A stretch of 64,000 nt of DNA from Sneathiella sedimenti (GCF_017313765.1 NZ_JAFLNC010000004.1:310001-374000); one strand, 5' to 3'. Numbered from the stretch's first letter, positions 36,207-45,899 are shown. The notes: generated by a model not told the origin, from the letters alone. Program-made: numbers and translations.

Positions 36207-36892
36207 TGGACTTTGGTCATATTCTCTACCAGATTTCCGTCTGGATCGTCCCGGCGCTTGCCGCGATTACCCTGCATGAGGCGGCGCATGGCTTCGTTGC
36301 CTGGAAACTCGGCGATGACACGGCGAAGCGGCAGGGGCGTGTGACCTTCAATCCGTTCAAGCATATCGACCCGATGGGGACCATTATTATTCCGGGTATC
36401 CTGTTGCTGGTGAAGGCGCCCTTCCTGTTCGGCTATGCCAAGCCGGTTCCGGTGAATTTCGGGCGTCTGAATAATCCGCGCCGCGATATGGTCTGGGTGG
36501 CGCTGGCGGGACCGGGAATGAACTTCCTGCTTGCCTTCCTCTTCGCCCTCGGCTTTCACCTGCTGGCGTTTATGCCGGTGGGGGCCATGGCCTGGTTCGC
36601 GGAGAATTTTAAAAACGGTATTATTCTCAACGTTGTCCTTGGTGTTTTTAACCTTTTGCCACTGCCGCCGCTGGATGGCGGACGGGTGGCCGTCGGCATT
36701 CTGCCCGACAGGCTCGCCCTGCCGCTTGCCCGGCTGGAACGCTATGGGTTCTTTATTCTGATCGGCGTTATTTTCCTTCTTCCCATGATCACGCGCCAAC
36801 TCGGCATGGAGGTTGATCTGCTGAACTGGCTGTTCACCGGACCCATCAGCTATGTGGTCAATCTGATTGCCAATCTGGCGGGTCTGGGCTAG
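36206..36892 (+). CDS. Site-2 protease family (M50) membrane metalloprotease
   Basis: 228 aa integral membrane protein. The zinc motif HEAAH (residues 24-28, first helix) and the NLLPLPPLDGG motif near residues 148-158, with the third zinc-binding Asp, identify an intramembrane protease of the M50 group. No PDZ domain is present, unlike RseP. The substrate is unknown; a position next to nagZ and scpAB is normal for this family. It overlaps the nagZ stop by one base. Confidence 0.9.
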   Translation: MDFGHILYQISVWIVPALAAITLHEAAHGFVAWKLGDDTAKRQGRVTFNPFKHIDPMGTIIIPGILLLVKAPFLFGYAKPVPVNFGRLNNPRRDMVWVALAGPGMNFLLAFLFALGFHLLAFMPVGAMAWFAENFKNGIILNVVLGVFNLLPLPPLDGGRVAVGILPDRLALPLARLERYGFFILIGVIFLLPMITRQLGMEVDLLNWLFTGPISYVVNLIANLAGLG

Positions 36893-36941
36893 GCTTTTGT
36901 GATGTTGACATGGTCACGAAAAGCAGTTGAGGCGCCGCGCC

Positions 36942-37742
36942 GTGGATAAGGGATCCTTCGACGACGCGGGGCAGAAAAACACCGAGGTTATTCCGCTTCC
37001 CTCCCATGCCCTGCTGGTTGATCTTGACGGGTATGAGGGACCGCTGGATGTGCTGCTGGTGCTCGCACGGGACCAGAAGGTCGATCTTCTCAAAATCTCC
37101 ATCCTACAACTGGCGGAGCAGTATCTCGCCTTTATCGAGCAGGCCCACGCGCTCCGTCTGGAAGTGGCGGCGGATTATCTGGTGATGGCGGCCTGGCTCG
37201 CCTATCTGAAATCGCGTCTGCTGCTCCCGGTGGAGGATGATGACGGCCCCAGCGGGGAGGAGCTTGCCGATCGGCTGGCGTTCCTGCTGAAAAAGCTGGA
37301 GGCCATGCGCGAGGCGGCGGAAAAGCTGATGAACGGCACTGTCGTTGGGCGGGACAGGTTGCAGCGCGGCCGGCCGGAAGCGATCCGGATTACGCGGCAC
37401 TCAAAATATGAATGCAGTTTGCGCGACTTGTTGCAGGCCTACGCCGAACAAAAGGAACGCAAGGGCATTATCAACCCGCTGCGCCTGATGCGGGATACCG
37501 TCTTCACCGTTGAGGCCGCACTGGACCGGCTTGAAAAGATGCTCGGCACCCTGCCGGAATGGACCGATCTGATGGCCTATCTGCCGGAAAATCTCTCCGA
37601 TCCGTTCAGCCGCCGCTCGGCCCAGGCCTCGACCCTGCTGGCAAGCTTGCAGATGGCAAAAGAAGGACAGCTTGAACTACGTCAGGGCGCGACCTTTGGC
37701 CCCATTCAGGTAAAAAAGAGGAATAACGGGAATGAGTCTTGA
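36942..37742 (+). CDS. scpA: Segregation and condensation protein A
   Basis: 266 aa kleisin partner of the SMC complex. The conserved start is LVDLDGYEGPLDVLLVLARD (about residues 26-45), followed by the helical SMC-binding region (ADYLVMAAWLAYLKSRLLLP) and the C-terminal winged helix. The GTG at 36942 is chosen because GAGG lies 9 nt upstream; an in-frame TTG at 36927 is possible. It overlaps scpB by 11 bp. Together they hold chromosome arms for segregation. Confidence 0.92.
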   Translation: MDKGSFDDAGQKNTEVIPLPSHALLVDLDGYEGPLDVLLVLARDQKVDLLKISILQLAEQYLAFIEQAHALRLEVAADYLVMAAWLAYLKSRLLLPVEDDDGPSGEELADRLAFLLKKLEAMREAAEKLMNGTVVGRDRLQRGRPEAIRITRHSKYECSLRDLLQAYAEQKERKGIINPLRLMRDTVFTVEAALDRLEKMLGTLPEWTDLMAYLPENLSDPFSRRSAQASTLLASLQMAKEGQLELRQGATFGPIQVKKRNNGNES

Positions 37743-38340
37743 TCCCGAACATGTGAGAATGGCGGAAGCCCTGCTGTTTGCCTCAAAGGAACCGCTGGAT
37801 GAGGCGGCACTGGCAGAACGACTGCCCGAGGGCGCCGATATTCCAGCGATCCTCGCCACGATCGAGGAGCATTACCGGCACAAGGGGGTCAACCTGACGC
37901 GCCTTGCCGGGAAATGGACCTTTCTGACTGCGCCTGATCTTTCCTGGCTGCTGGAGGAGGAGCGGGAGACAACCCGCCGTCTCAGCCGCGCGGCGTTGGA
38001 GACCCTTGCCATTATCGCCTATCACCAGCCGGTGACCCGCGCCGAGATCGAGGAAATTCGCGGCGTCGGATTGAGCCGGGGCACCATGGACGTCCTGTTC
38101 GATGCAGGCTGGATCCGCCCGCGCGGGCGTCGCCGGACACCGGGGCGGCCGGTCACCTACGGGGTGACGGAAGACTTCCTTATTCATTTCGGTCTGGATG
38201 ACATCAAGGACCTGCCGGGCTTTGACGAGATGAAGGCGGCGGGGCTGTTGAATACGGAACCGACCGGCATCTTCAGGGACCTTGCCCGTGCCAACGAGGA
38301 GGAAGACAGCCTCGAAGACCCGGAGGAAGAGGAGCTCTAG
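37732..38340 (+). CDS. scpB: Segregation and condensation protein B
   Basis: 202 aa, two winged-helix domains. Family landmarks are AEALLFASKEPLDEAALAERL at the start, ALETLAIIAYHQPVTRAEIE (about residues 87-106), the RGVGLSRGTMD segment and GRPVTYGVTEDFLIHFGLD (near residue 138). It binds ScpA and SMC. Start overlap with scpA and the matching ribosome site CGGGA indicate coupling. The C-terminal tail is acidic (EEEDSLEDPEEEEL). A Fur-like box and an unrelated transporter follow. Confidence 0.95.
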   Translation: MSLDPEHVRMAEALLFASKEPLDEAALAERLPEGADIPAILATIEEHYRHKGVNLTRLAGKWTFLTAPDLSWLLEEERETTRRLSRAALETLAIIAYHQPVTRAEIEEIRGVGLSRGTMDVLFDAGWIRPRGRRRTPGRPVTYGVTEDFLIHFGLDDIKDLPGFDEMKAAGLLNTEPTGIFRDLARANEEEDSLEDPEEEEL

Positions 38341-38392
38341 CCGGGTTTCGGCGCGGCGATTTGCCGCTTGATATCTTTCTTTTCTTTGCCAA

Positions 38393-38413
38393 TGCAAATG
38401 ATTACTATTTACG
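38393..38413. promoter_or_regulatory. Fur-like operator
   Basis: TGCAAATGATTACTATTTACG resembles the alphaproteobacterial Fur/iron box (TGCAAATnAttnnnATTTGCA type), with left arm TGCAAAT and a weaker right arm. It is 58 bp upstream of the permease start and just upstream of the iron-type ABC genes, so iron repression is likely. Confidence 0.5.
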
Positions 38414-38470
38414 GATAGCGCCATGTGGCTTAGATAAGCCTCTGAGTGCGAACCGGAAAGAGGAACATTT

Positions 38471-40189
38471 TTGGCTGTTCTGGAATTTGAAAATCAGCAA
38501 CCCCTGACAGGGCTGGGGCGGCGGCGCAAGGGCGCGTCCGCGGCGACAGCTTTTGTGTTGCTGATCGCGCTGGTCCTGTCGATCCCGGTCCTGGTCGTCC
38601 TCGGTTACGTCTTCGTGCCGGCGCAGGACATCTGGGCCCATCTCGCCAGCACGGTTCTCCCGGTTTATCTCTACAACACGGTACTGCTGGCGCTTGGCGT
38701 GGCCGCAATGGTGCTGGTTATCGGGGTAGGGGCGGCCTGGCTGGTGACCATGTGCGAGTTTCCGGGACGCAGGATATTCTCCTGGGCGCTGTTCCTGCCA
38801 CTAGCCATGCCCGCCTATATCATCGCCTACACCTACACCGGGATGTTCGATTTCGCCGGGCCGATCCAGACAATGCTGCGCGACAGCTTCGGCTGGAGCC
38901 GGGCCGATTACTGGTTCCCTGCGATCCGCAGTCTCGGCGGGGCCATCGTCATGCTTGGCCTTGTGCTCTATCCCTATGTCTACCTGGTCAGCCGCGCTGC
39001 CTTTCTGGAACAGTCGATTTGCGCGCTGGAAGTGGGGCGCACTTTGGGGCGCGGCCCCTGGCGCGGGTTTTTCTCGATCGCGCTGCCGCTTGCCCGTCCG
39101 GCCATTGTGACCGGGCTGGCGCTCGCCCTGATGGAGACCCTGAGCGATTTCGGCACAGTCGAGTATTTCGCCGTCGATACCTTTACCACCGGCATCTACC
39201 GTACCTGGTTCGGACTTGGCGAACCGGCGGCGGCGGCGCAGCTCGCGGCGATCCTGATGCTCTTTGTCTTCACCCTGATCCTGATCGAGCGGTTCAACCG
39301 GGGAAAGCGCAAATTCCATCACACGACCGGCCGGTACCAGAAGATCACCCGCTACCGCCTCGGCAAGGGCCGTCAGACTCTCGCGTTTGTGGCCTGTGCG
39401 CTGCCGATCCTTCTCGGCTTCCTGCTGCCGACGGGCTGGCTGTTGAAAGACAGTATTTCCCATTCGAGCAGCGCCTTTAACGCGCATTTCCCGACCCTTG
39501 TCCTGAACAGCGTGACGGTCGCCCTGATTGCGGCGGGGTTGTCGTTGCTGCTGGCGCTGCTCCTGATTTACGGGCTGCGGCGGGAGAGCCGCGCACCTTC
39601 CCGGCTGGAACAGGGGGCGTTGCGCGTGGCGTCCATGGGGTATGCGGTGCCAGGTCCGGTCCTTGCGGTCGGGATCATGCTGCCGTTCGGGTTTATCGAC
39701 AACACCGTCGATCAATGGATGCGCGCGTCCTTCGGGATTTCCACCGGCTTGCTCCTGAGCGGCACCATGGTAGCACTACTGTTCGCCTATATTGTCCGCT
39801 TCCTCGCCATCTCCCTCAACACGGTGGAGGCGGGATCTGACACGGTGACTCCAAACATGGATCGGGCGGCGCGGACGCTCGGGGTAACGGGACTCAAAAA
39901 GCTTCTCCGGGTACATATCCCAATTGTGTCCGGCAGCCTGATGACGGCGGTTCTCCTTGTCTTTGTCGATGTGATGAAGGAGCTGCCGGCGACCTTGGTG
40001 CTGCGGCCATTTGGCTTTGACACATTGGCGATCCGCGCCTATGAAATGGCGAGCGATGAGCGGCTGGCGGACGCGGCCGCGCCGTCGCTGGCCATTGTCA
40101 TCGTCGGTATCCTCCCGGTTATTGTCCTGAGCCGGGCAATCGCCAAATCCCGTCCAGGGCAGAATTCACGCGCGAGAAGCGATTTTTGA
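38471..40189 (+). CDS. Iron-type ABC transporter permease (FbpB/SfuB-like)
   Basis: 572 aa with TTG start, RBS-like AGAGGAAC upstream. About 12 membrane helices in two repeated halves, the pattern of fused FbpB-type Fe(III) permeases. Two EAA-type loops can be seen: EVGRTLGRGPWRGFFSIALP (about residues 187-206) and a second, DRAARTLGVTGLKKLLRVH, about residue 466. The substrate is probably ferric iron or a related ion, as in SfuB/FbpB. No gene for a periplasmic binding protein lies next to it; one may be elsewhere. It overlaps the ATPase gene by one base. A Fur-like box precedes it. Confidence 0.9.
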   Translation: MAVLEFENQQPLTGLGRRRKGASAATAFVLLIALVLSIPVLVVLGYVFVPAQDIWAHLASTVLPVYLYNTVLLALGVAAMVLVIGVGAAWLVTMCEFPGRRIFSWALFLPLAMPAYIIAYTYTGMFDFAGPIQTMLRDSFGWSRADYWFPAIRSLGGAIVMLGLVLYPYVYLVSRAAFLEQSICALEVGRTLGRGPWRGFFSIALPLARPAIVTGLALALMETLSDFGTVEYFAVDTFTTGIYRTWFGLGEPAAAAQLAAILMLFVFTLILIERFNRGKRKFHHTTGRYQKITRYRLGKGRQTLAFVACALPILLGFLLPTGWLLKDSISHSSSAFNAHFPTLVLNSVTVALIAAGLSLLLALLLIYGLRRESRAPSRLEQGALRVASMGYAVPGPVLAVGIMLPFGFIDNTVDQWMRASFGISTGLLLSGTMVALLFAYIVRFLAISLNTVEAGSDTVTPNMDRAARTLGVTGLKKLLRVHIPIVSGSLMTAVLLVFVDVMKELPATLVLRPFGFDTLAIRAYEMASDERLADAAAPSLAIVIVGILPVIVLSRAIAKSRPGQNSRARSDF

Positions 40190-41274
40190 TGAGTAATCTG
40201 ATTTTCAGGAATGTCCGTCACCAATATGACGGGGTCAATTCCGTTGATATTGAATATCTGGAAGTGGGGGCGGGCAAGCTGGTCTGCCTGCTGGGGCCGT
40301 CTGGCTGCGGTAAATCGACCACTTTGCGGCTTGCGGCGGGGCTGGAAAGCCCGATGAGTGGTGAAATCAGCATCGAGGGCGAGGTGATGGCCAACGACCG
40401 GATTTTCGTCGGGCCGGAAGATCGCCGTGTCGGGCTGATGTTTCAGGATTACGCGCTGTTTCCGCATTTGACAGTGGAAGATAATGTCGCCTTCGGCCTG
40501 ACGCAGCTTGGCGGGAAAGAACGCCGTGCCCGTGCCCGGGCCATGCTGGAAACCGTTGGCCTGGCGGAGTCGGCGCGGAAATATCCGCATATGCTCTCGG
40601 GCGGGGAGCAGCAGCGCGTGGCGCTTGCCCGGGCGCTTGCGCCATCCCCGCGGATCATGCTGATGGATGAACCGTTCTCCGGGCTGGATGTGGTCTTGCG
40701 CAACCGGGTGCGGGATGAGACCCTGACCCTGCTGAAGGAAATGGGCACGACCGTGCTGATGGTCACGCACGATCCGGAGGAGGCCATGCGCATGGCGGAC
40801 GAGATCGTGCTGATGCGGGACGGCCGGATTGTCCAGCAGGGCAGCGCCGGTGCGCTCTACAACCGCCCGGTAGATGCCTTCGCGGCATCATTCCTGGGTG
40901 ACGTCAATACTGTCACGGCGCACCGAAATGGCGATATTTTCGAGACCGACCTCGGCCCGATACCCGTCTCCGCCGCCTCCAATGGTGATACGGTGACTGA
41001 TATCCTGGTGCGGCCGGAGGCAATCCGCTTTCTGCCTGTCGTTAATCCAGAGAAGCCGACCGGCACAGTGGTGCTGTCCCGGAATCTCGGTGCCTACAGC
41101 CTTGTTGACGTCCAGTTCGAGAGCGGGATGCGGGTAACGGCGCGCGTCGCCTCGATGTATCAGCCAAAGGTGGGGACAAGCTGCTCTCTTTCGCTTAATT
41201 TGAGCGGCGTTTTCATTTTTCCGGAACCGGGAAATGCCCAATACGTCGATAAACCCATATCAAACACGAATTAA
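40189..41274 (+). CDS. Iron-type ABC transporter ATP-binding protein (FbpC-like)
   Basis: 361 aa ATPase partner of the permease. Motifs are Walker A GPSGCGKSTT (about residues 36-45), Q-loop FQDYALFPH, signature LSGGEQQRV, Walker B IMLMDEPFSGLD and VTHDPEEAMRMAD. The C-terminal part (about 240-361) is a TOBE-like OB domain, usual for FbpC/PotA-type subunits. The ATG at 40189 is preferred. It overlaps the stop of the permease gene by one base. It likely belongs to Fur-controlled iron uptake. Confidence 0.92.
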   Translation: MSNLIFRNVRHQYDGVNSVDIEYLEVGAGKLVCLLGPSGCGKSTTLRLAAGLESPMSGEISIEGEVMANDRIFVGPEDRRVGLMFQDYALFPHLTVEDNVAFGLTQLGGKERRARARAMLETVGLAESARKYPHMLSGGEQQRVALARALAPSPRIMLMDEPFSGLDVVLRNRVRDETLTLLKEMGTTVLMVTHDPEEAMRMADEIVLMRDGRIVQQGSAGALYNRPVDAFAASFLGDVNTVTAHRNGDIFETDLGPIPVSAASNGDTVTDILVRPEAIRFLPVVNPEKPTGTVVLSRNLGAYSLVDVQFESGMRVTARVASMYQPKVGTSCSLSLNLSGVFIFPEPGNAQYVDKPISNTN

Positions 41275-41333
41275 ATGTCGTATAAACGCCTATAGACCTT
41301 TATATAAAGCGAAGGAAGAACCGCAGAGATCCT

Positions 41334-41362
41334 TGAAAAAGCTCCGAATCGGAAACTTTTCA
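41334..41362. repeat. Near-palindrome upstream of tatA
   Basis: TGAAAAAGCTCCGA and TCGGAAACTTTTCA form an 11-of-14 dyad around one central base. No T-run follows. It lies 61 bp before tatA and could be an operator or a transcript-end hairpin for the iron operon. Confidence 0.4.
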
Positions 41363-41422
41363 GTCTATGTGGTCGTCATACAGTTTTAAGATATTCTCGA
41401 GACGAGAACAGGAGCATAAAAC

Positions 41423-41656
41423 ATGAGTATTGGTCCGTGGCAAATCATATTAATTCTTGTCATCGTGCTCATCATTTTTGGTGCGGGCAAGTTGCCGCGC
41501 GTTGCCGGTGATCTGGCAAAAGGCATCAAGAATTTCAAAAAAGGCATGACTGAGGAAGACAAGCCGGAAACGGCTGAGGACGGCAAGACGGAAGTGCTTG
41601 AATCCGCCAGCAATAATGACAAGCCCGAGAACAAGGACAAGGCTGCGCAGGGCTGA
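41423..41656 (+). CDS. tatA: Twin-arginine translocase subunit TatA
   Basis: 77 aa. One N-terminal membrane helix ([20 protein letters not shown], about residues 6-25), a hinge at GKLP, an amphipathic helix ([16 protein letters not shown]) and a charged acidic tail. This is the pore-building subunit of the Tat pathway. The start has CAGGAGC upstream. It heads the tatABC operon; the substrate-binding protein at 974-2581 in this window is a likely Tat client. Confidence 0.95.
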   Translation: MSIGPWQIILILVIVLIIFGAGKLPRVAGDLAKGIKNFKKGMTEEDKPETAEDGKTEVLESASNNDKPENKDKAAQG

Positions 41657-41709
41657 ATCTGTTGCAGCTCAAGTCATGAAACCCTTCAACCTGGATGAAG
41701 TGAAAAGCC

Positions 41710-42192
41710 ATGTTTGATATTGGCTGGTCGGAAATGGTGTTTGTGCTGGTGATTGCCGTTCTGGTCATCGGGCCAAAAGACCTGCCGCGTGCGATCTCGA
41801 CCATCGGGAAGTATGTCCGCAAGGCGCGATCCATGGCCCGGGATTTCCAATCCGGTATCGACGATCTCGCCCGCGAGACAGAACTTGACGATATCAAGAA
41901 GGACATCCAGAAGGGGACGGATTTCAATATCAAGAAGCAGATTGAGGATGCGGTCGATCCAACAGGCTCCAAGGAGGGTATGTTCAACGACATCAAGCCG
42001 CAGATCCGCGATCCGCGCGACAGCGCCAACAACTATTCTGCGCCCCCCGAGAAACCCGCACCGGCCGCGAAAAGCGGGGACGGGGCGCCAAGTCCCTCCA
42101 AGACCGACGCTCCGGCAGAAAAGCCGGCCGCAAGCACCGCTGTAAAGGCGGATGTTCCCCCTGAGCAGAAACCGGAAACCAAAGCGTCGTGA
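41710..42192 (+). CDS. tatB: Twin-arginine translocase subunit TatB
   Basis: 160 aa. The helix FDIGWSEMVFVLVIAVLVIG (residues 2-21) with the conserved Glu8 and the GPKDLPRAI hinge identify TatB, which with TatC forms the Tat receptor complex. An amphipathic helix (about 30-90) and a long Pro/Ala/Lys-rich tail follow. The stop overlaps the GTG of tatC (GTGA). Confidence 0.94.
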   Translation: MFDIGWSEMVFVLVIAVLVIGPKDLPRAISTIGKYVRKARSMARDFQSGIDDLARETELDDIKKDIQKGTDFNIKKQIEDAVDPTGSKEGMFNDIKPQIRDPRDSANNYSAPPEKPAPAAKSGDGAPSPSKTDAPAEKPAASTAVKADVPPEQKPETKAS

Positions 42193-43061
42193 ACGATACT
42201 GAGATTGACGAGAACAAGGCTCCCCTGATGGAGCATCTGATCGAGTTCCGTAACCGGCTGGTCTACTCGGTCATTGCGCTTCTTGTGGCGTTTATCCTCT
42301 GTTACATCATCTCGGAAGACCTGTTCGCATTCCTCGTCCGGCCACTGGTCGAGGCGATGGGTGACGATGTGGAAGGCCGCCGGATGATTTTCACCGGCCT
42401 GCATGAGGCGTTCTTCACCTATATCAAGATCGCCTTCTTTGCGGCGATTTTTATCTCCTTCCCGATTATTGCGACGCAGATCTGGATTTTCGTGGCGCCC
42501 GGCCTCTACAAGAATGAGAAGAAGGCGTTTTTGCCTTTTCTGGTGGTGACACCGATCCTGTTTTTCCTCGGTGGCGCTCTGGCCTATGAAATTGTCATGC
42601 CGCTCGCATGGAAATTCCTGCTCAGTTTTGAAAGTAACGGCCAGGCCAGCCTTTATGCGCGGGCCGTTGCCGCAATTGTCGAGCATTACCCGACGATGGC
42701 AAATTACCTGCCCACACCGTCCGAGCCGATGGCCCTACCGATCCAGTCGGAAACGCGGGTCAGCGAGTATCTCAGCCTCTCGATGAAGCTGATCTTTGCC
42801 TTCGGGCTGTGTTTCCAGCTGCCGGTCCTGCTGACGCTGCTCGGGCGGGTCGGCATCGTTACCTCCGCCGGGCTGAAGGCGAAATTCAAATACTCGATCG
42901 TGTTCGCCTTTATCGCGGCGGCGATCCTGACACCGCCGGACCCGTTGAGTCAGATCACTCTCGCGATCCCGATCATTGTCCTCTACGCGATTTCCATCGT
43001 CAGTGTGCGTATGGTCGAGAAAAAGCGTGAGGAGCGTGAGGCCCTGGAAGACGAGGACTGA
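42189..43061 (+). CDS. tatC: Twin-arginine translocase subunit TatC
   Basis: 290 aa, GTG start overlapping tatB by 4 bp. Six membrane helices, with the conserved MEHLIEFRNRLVYSV start (near residue 14, Glu and Arg of the signal-peptide site) and the later FGLCFQLPV segment. TatC recognises the twin-arginine signal. Compared with E. coli TatC, a periplasmic loop (about residues 160-190) is enlarged, ending in a polar stretch before helix V. Confidence 0.96.
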   Translation: MNDTEIDENKAPLMEHLIEFRNRLVYSVIALLVAFILCYIISEDLFAFLVRPLVEAMGDDVEGRRMIFTGLHEAFFTYIKIAFFAAIFISFPIIATQIWIFVAPGLYKNEKKAFLPFLVVTPILFFLGGALAYEIVMPLAWKFLLSFESNGQASLYARAVAAIVEHYPTMANYLPTPSEPMALPIQSETRVSEYLSLSMKLIFAFGLCFQLPVLLTLLGRVGIVTSAGLKAKFKYSIVFAFIAAAILTPPDPLSQITLAIPIIVLYAISIVSVRMVEKKREEREALEDED

Positions 43062-43199
43062 TCTATCCCGTCATTCCTGTGGGCTGGCCACAACATTTTT
43101 TGACAGAAATTCACAAGACGGTGCAAACCCCTCTGGACGTCGGGCGGCCCGGCCCTTATACACAGAACATCCATCCTTCAATACCGAAATGACGTTCTT

Positions 43200-44471
43200 A
43201 TGCTCGACTTAAAATGGATCAGGGAAAACCCGGAAGCTTTTGATGCGGCCATGGCGCGGCGCGGCCTGTCACCGCAGTCCGAGGGGCTGCTCATCCTCGA
43301 TGCGGACAAGCGGAAAATCCAGACCGACATGCAGGAGGTTCAGGCCCGCAGGAACGCTGCCGCGAAGGAAATCGGCAAGGCAAAAGCGTCCGGCGGCGAT
43401 GCCGATGCCCTGATCCGTGAGGTGGCCGACCTGAAGGGCGCCGCGCAGGATCTTGAGGCGCGCGAACGCGAGTTGCAGGCAGAGCTGGACATGGCGCTTT
43501 CCGTCCTGCCCAATATCATGAAGGATGACGTTCCGGATGGCGCGAGCGAGGACGATAATGTCGAACTCCGCCGTGTCGGCGATATCCGGAATTTCGATTT
43601 CAAGCCGAAAGAGCATTACGAGCTTGGCGACGCGCTCGGCATGATGGATTTCGAGACAGCGGCGAAGCTCTCCGGCTCACGCTTTGTCGTCACCAGCGGC
43701 CAGATTGCCCGGCTGGAACGGGCGCTTGCCGCCTTTATGGTTGATGTGCATACACTGGAAAAGGGCTATCTGGAAGTCTCCCCGCCGGTGATGGTGCGCG
43801 GCGACAGCCTGTTCGGAACGGGCCAGCTCCCGAAATTCGAGGAGGATTTGTACAAGACGGCCGAGGATCAGTACATGATCCCCACCGCGGAAGTGCCGCT
43901 GACCAACCTGGTTCGGGAAAGCATCCTCAGCGAGGAGGAACTACCGAAGCGTTTTACTGCCCATACGCTCTGCTTCCGGTCCGAGGCGGGATCAGCGGGC
44001 AAGGACACGGCCGGCATGCTGCGCCAGCATCAGTTCGCAAAGGTCGAGATGGTTTCCATCACCACGCCGGATCAGTCCGACGCCGAGCATGAGCGGATGA
44101 CCGCCTGCGCCGAGGATATACTGAAAAGGCTTGGGCTGCCGTACCGCGTTGTCGTGCTTTGCAGTGGCGATACCGGCTTCGGTGCGCGCAAAACCTACGA
44201 TATCGAGGTGTGGCTGCCGGGTCAGGATACTTACCGCGAGATTTCAAGCTGCTCCAACTGCGGGGATTTCCAAGCCCGCCGGATGAAGGCGCGGTTCCGC
44301 CCCGAGGGCGAGAAGGGAACGCAGTTCGTGCATACGCTCAACGGGTCCGGCCTTGCTGTCGGGCGGACGCTGATCGCGGTGATGGAAAACTACCAGCAGG
44401 CGGATGGATCGATCAAGATACCGGATGCACTCGTGCCCTATATGGGCGGGGTGACGGAAATCCGGGCCTAG
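43200..44471 (+). CDS. serS: Serine--tRNA ligase
   Basis: 423 aa class II aminoacyl-tRNA synthetase. The N-terminal coiled-coil arm (about residues 25-110) binds the long variable arm of tRNA-Ser. Core motifs are motif 2 region [21 protein letters not shown] (near residue 260) and motif 3 [19 protein letters not shown] (near residue 382). It is between tatC and surE, the usual alphaproteobacterial order. A TTGACA upstream (43094-43099) has no convincing -10 partner. Confidence 0.98.
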   Translation: MLDLKWIRENPEAFDAAMARRGLSPQSEGLLILDADKRKIQTDMQEVQARRNAAAKEIGKAKASGGDADALIREVADLKGAAQDLEARERELQAELDMALSVLPNIMKDDVPDGASEDDNVELRRVGDIRNFDFKPKEHYELGDALGMMDFETAAKLSGSRFVVTSGQIARLERALAAFMVDVHTLEKGYLEVSPPVMVRGDSLFGTGQLPKFEEDLYKTAEDQYMIPTAEVPLTNLVRESILSEEELPKRFTAHTLCFRSEAGSAGKDTAGMLRQHQFAKVEMVSITTPDQSDAEHERMTACAEDILKRLGLPYRVVVLCSGDTGFGARKTYDIEVWLPGQDTYREISSCSNCGDFQARRMKARFRPEGEKGTQFVHTLNGSGLAVGRTLIAVMENYQQADGSIKIPDALVPYMGGVTEIRA

Positions 44472-44496
44472 TACAAGAAAAACAAGGAACAATATT

Positions 44497-45255
44497 TTGC
44501 GAATTCTACTCAGTAACGATGACGGATATAGCGCGCCCGGGATGGAAACACTTCGGCGCATTGCGGCCGCGCTTTCCGATGATATCTATGTGGTGGCCCC
44601 GGAAAAAGAACAGAGCGGGGCGTCGCGTTCGTTGACCCTGCATGATCCCATCCGCATCAATAAATACTCCGATCGCGAATATTCCGTGGAGGGAACGCCC
44701 ACGGATTGCGTGATGATGGCGATGAACCACCTGTTCAAGGATAAGCGGCCCGACCTGATCCTCTCCGGCGTCAACCGGGGCGGCAATCTCGGCGAAGATG
44801 TGCTCTATTCGGGAACTGTCGCGGCCGCGAGTGAGGGATGCCTGCTCGGTGTGCGGTCAGTTGCGCTCAGCCAGTGTGTCGCTCCGGATGGCGCGACATT
44901 CCATTGGGACACGGCGGAGGCTCTGGCGCCTGATATCATTCGCAAGCTCCTCGATTTCGAGTGGGGTCCGGATGTGCTGATCAACCTGAACTTTCCGGCA
45001 TTGCCAAAAGTGCAGGTAAAAGGCATCGATGTGACAGAGCAGGGCAAGCGTGACCTGTCCAATCTTTCCATCGATGACCGGGTCGACGCGCGCGGGCGGG
45101 AATATTTCTGGCTTGGCTACCGTCCTTCCTTCGGCGATCCGCCAAAGGGGACGGATCTATGGTCGGTGGCAAACGGTCGGGTATCCATTACACCGCTCAA
45201 GCTCAACCTGACGAAGGTGGCGCTGGCGGACAAGATAAAGAAGGCATTTGCGTGA
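44497..45255 (+). CDS. surE: 5'/3'-nucleotidase SurE
   Basis: 252 aa survival protein, a metal-dependent nucleotidase. Key features are RILLSNDDGYSAPGM (metal-binding Asp8-Asp9), APEKEQSGASRSLT (near residue 32), VEGTPTDCVMMA and SGVNRGGNLGEDVLYSGTV (near residue 87). The start is TTG with AAGGA upstream; no ATG is available in the right place. It overlaps pcm by 4 bp, the same surE-pcm-nlpD order seen in gammaproteobacteria. Confidence 0.96.
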   Translation: MRILLSNDDGYSAPGMETLRRIAAALSDDIYVVAPEKEQSGASRSLTLHDPIRINKYSDREYSVEGTPTDCVMMAMNHLFKDKRPDLILSGVNRGGNLGEDVLYSGTVAAASEGCLLGVRSVALSQCVAPDGATFHWDTAEALAPDIIRKLLDFEWGPDVLINLNFPALPKVQVKGIDVTEQGKRDLSNLSIDDRVDARGREYFWLGYRPSFGDPPKGTDLWSVANGRVSITPLKLNLTKVALADKIKKAFA

Positions 45256-45899
45256 TTGAAAATCCTGCCCAGAAAATCCGCCTGATTATGGAGCTTCGCC
45301 GGCAGGGGATCAGCAATACCGAGGTCCTCTCGGCGATCGAGCGGGTGCCGCGCGACGCTTTCGTGCCCAAGACTTTCCGGGATCGGGCGTATGAGAATAT
45401 CGCCCTTCCCATCGCCAGCGGCCAGACCATCAGCCAGCCCTATGTGGTCGCCTACATGACCCAGATGCTGAAGCTGGACAAACGGCGCAAGGTGCTGGAA
45501 ATCGGCACCGGGTCCGGGTACCAGACGGCGATCCTTGCCCGTCTTTGCCGCCGGGTCTATTCGATTGAGCGATACCGCAACCTGCTGGAACAGGCGGAGG
45601 CGGCGTTCGAGGAGCTGAAGATCACCAACATCACGACGCGCCTCGGCGATGGCTATAAAGGGTGGCCGGAACAGGCGCCGTTTGACCGGATTATCGTGAC
45701 GGCGGCGGCGGAGGAAGTGCCCGAGGCATTGCTCGATCAGCTCGGCCCGGACGGGATCATGGTCCTGCCCGTGGGCAAGGATTCCGCGAACCAGCATATA
45801 TTGCGGTTAAGCAAGGACAAGGACGGTGATGTGTCGGAGGAGGTCCTGCTGCCCGTTCGATTCGTGCCCATGGTTCAAGGGGTTGCTGAAGAATCTTAA
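45252..45899 (+). CDS. pcm: Protein-L-isoaspartate O-methyltransferase
   Basis: 215 aa SAM-dependent repair enzyme that methylates isoaspartyl residues of damaged proteins. Motif I is VLEIGTGSGYQTAILA (about residues 78-93), preceded by the AYENIALPIASGQTISQP substrate motif. The GTG at 45252 is chosen: it overlaps surE by 4 bp (GTGA) and has AAGAAGG upstream. This is a second Pcm-family gene in the window besides 14585-15241, and the more typical one. Confidence 0.94.
   Translation: MIENPAQKIRLIMELRRQGISNTEVLSAIERVPRDAFVPKTFRDRAYENIALPIASGQTISQPYVVAYMTQMLKLDKRRKVLEIGTGSGYQTAILARLCRRVYSIERYRNLLEQAEAAFEELKITNITTRLGDGYKGWPEQAPFDRIIVTAAAEEVPEALLDQLGPDGIMVLPVGKDSANQHILRLSKDKDGDVSEEVLLPVRFVPMVQGVAEES

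Noticed and set aside
43094-43116. TTGACA as serS promoter
   Set aside because: A perfect -35 but no acceptable -10 at 16-18 bp.
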